This document shows positions 13,862 through 14,186 of a stretch of 14,186 nt of DNA, piece by piece. Within the stretch, counting starts at the first letter, position 1, and each line of letters opens with the position of its first letter. The stretch is from Paramacrobiotus metropolitanus (Eukaryota > Tardigrada > Eutardigrada > Parachela > Macrobiotidae). The stretch is taken from NCBI RefSeq assembly GCF_019649055.1, contig NW_026570265.1, positions 1,056,001 to 1,070,186 of the forward strand, read 5' to 3'. A model generated the notes under the pieces. It did not search any database. It was given only the letters and a program-made list of their open reading frames with translations, and was not told the origin of the DNA. The position numbers and the translations under genes are program-made.

Positions 13862-13880
13862 CTAAAAAACAAAAGAAATC
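13862..13880 (-). promoter_or_regulatory. 3' splice acceptor just upstream of the NDUFA13 start
   Basis: On - the sequence GATTTCTTTTGTTTTTTAG ends at 13862, 15 bases before the ATG. A pyrimidine-rich acceptor this close to a start codon suits either spliced-leader trans-splicing, as in nematodes, or removal of a 5' UTR intron. No upstream donor was identified, and the sequence alone cannot separate the two. Confidence 0.45.
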
Positions 13881-13901
13881 AGGAGCATTTGAATCCTGGC
13901 T

Positions 13902-14072
13902 ATGATGATGTTCACTTTAATTTTATGGCTTACAGGCCGGGTTCTAAGCAGCAGTGACAGCATCTTGCAGAAATGGGAGGTTGCTGCTAGGGGAGCAGCG
14001 AAAATTCAGAACCAAGCAGTATCCGTTGAGCTAGTGAGGAGATTAGCTCACTGTTCACCAGCAGATTGTTAA
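13902..14072 (+). CDS. Small unrecognised open frame, possible divergent gene or first exon
   Basis: The frame runs from the first of three ATG codons to TAA and encodes 56 residues. The first 20 (MMMFTLILWLTGRVLSSSDS) resemble a signal peptide. The rest (QKWEVAARGAAKIQNQAVSV and ELVRRLAHC) is helical in character. A donor-like GTGAGG follows GAGCTA near 14034, so it might be a first coding exon that continues beyond the window. It starts 55 bp from NDUFA13 on the opposite strand, which would need a very short bidirectional promoter. I recognise no family. It may also be chance. Confidence 0.25.
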   Translation: MMMFTLILWLTGRVLSSSDSILQKWEVAARGAAKIQNQAVSVELVRRLAHCSPADC

Positions 14073-14186
14073 GTTCCTCGCAACATACTGGAAGGTTAAA
14101 AAGCCACGGATTCCTTAGGATAAAGACATCGCAAGTCCTAGTTTGCAAATTTGTATGAGTACTTTTTCCAAAACAAAATCTGTTTC

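Overview
This is a piece of a compact animal nuclear genome: spliceosomal introns with GT-AG (once GC-AG) borders, AATAAA poly(A) signals, and three recognisable metazoan genes in 14 kb. The proteins look invertebrate and most like ecdysozoan (nematode, tardigrade or arthropod) homologues. A Bicaudal-C protein with no visible SAM domain, and a pyrimidine-rich acceptor just before a start codon, lean towards a nematode or similar small-genome animal. The species cannot be fixed from the sequence.

Layout. (1) From 1118 to 5915 on + lies a Bicaudal-C family RNA-binding protein. Its 5' exons are missing or unrecognised in the first 1.1 kb. I reconstruct 11 exons: a KH domain with a GSQG loop, a KH-like domain, a KH domain whose GXXG loop is gone, a second KH-like domain, then a long Pro/Met-rich and Ser/Arg/Gly-rich disordered tail. 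(2) From 10745 down to 6716 on - lies the whole catalytic alpha subunit of AMP-activated protein kinase, in 16 exons that join in frame to 655 residues. (3) From 13846 down to 12297 on - lies NDUFA13/GRIM-19, a subunit of mitochondrial complex I, in 4 exons and 170 residues. (4) At the right edge a small + strand reading frame starts 55 bp from the NDUFA13 start and may be an unrecognised divergent gene.

The Bicaudal-C and AMPK genes converge, and their best poly(A) signals sit back to back within 14 bp (6420-6433). Between the AMPK start and the NDUFA13 stop are about 1.55 kb without a recognisable gene, holding a perfect 120-bp tandem duplication (11683-11922).

The genes are unrelated housekeeping or developmental genes and do not form a pathway. 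AMPK and complex I are both part of energy metabolism, but the 1.5-kb spacing does not suggest an operon. I see no prokaryotic features, CRISPR, transposase, viral gene, tRNA or rRNA. The least expected signals are possible alternative 3' ends in the first intron after the KH block of Bicaudal-C and in the last intron of AMPK.
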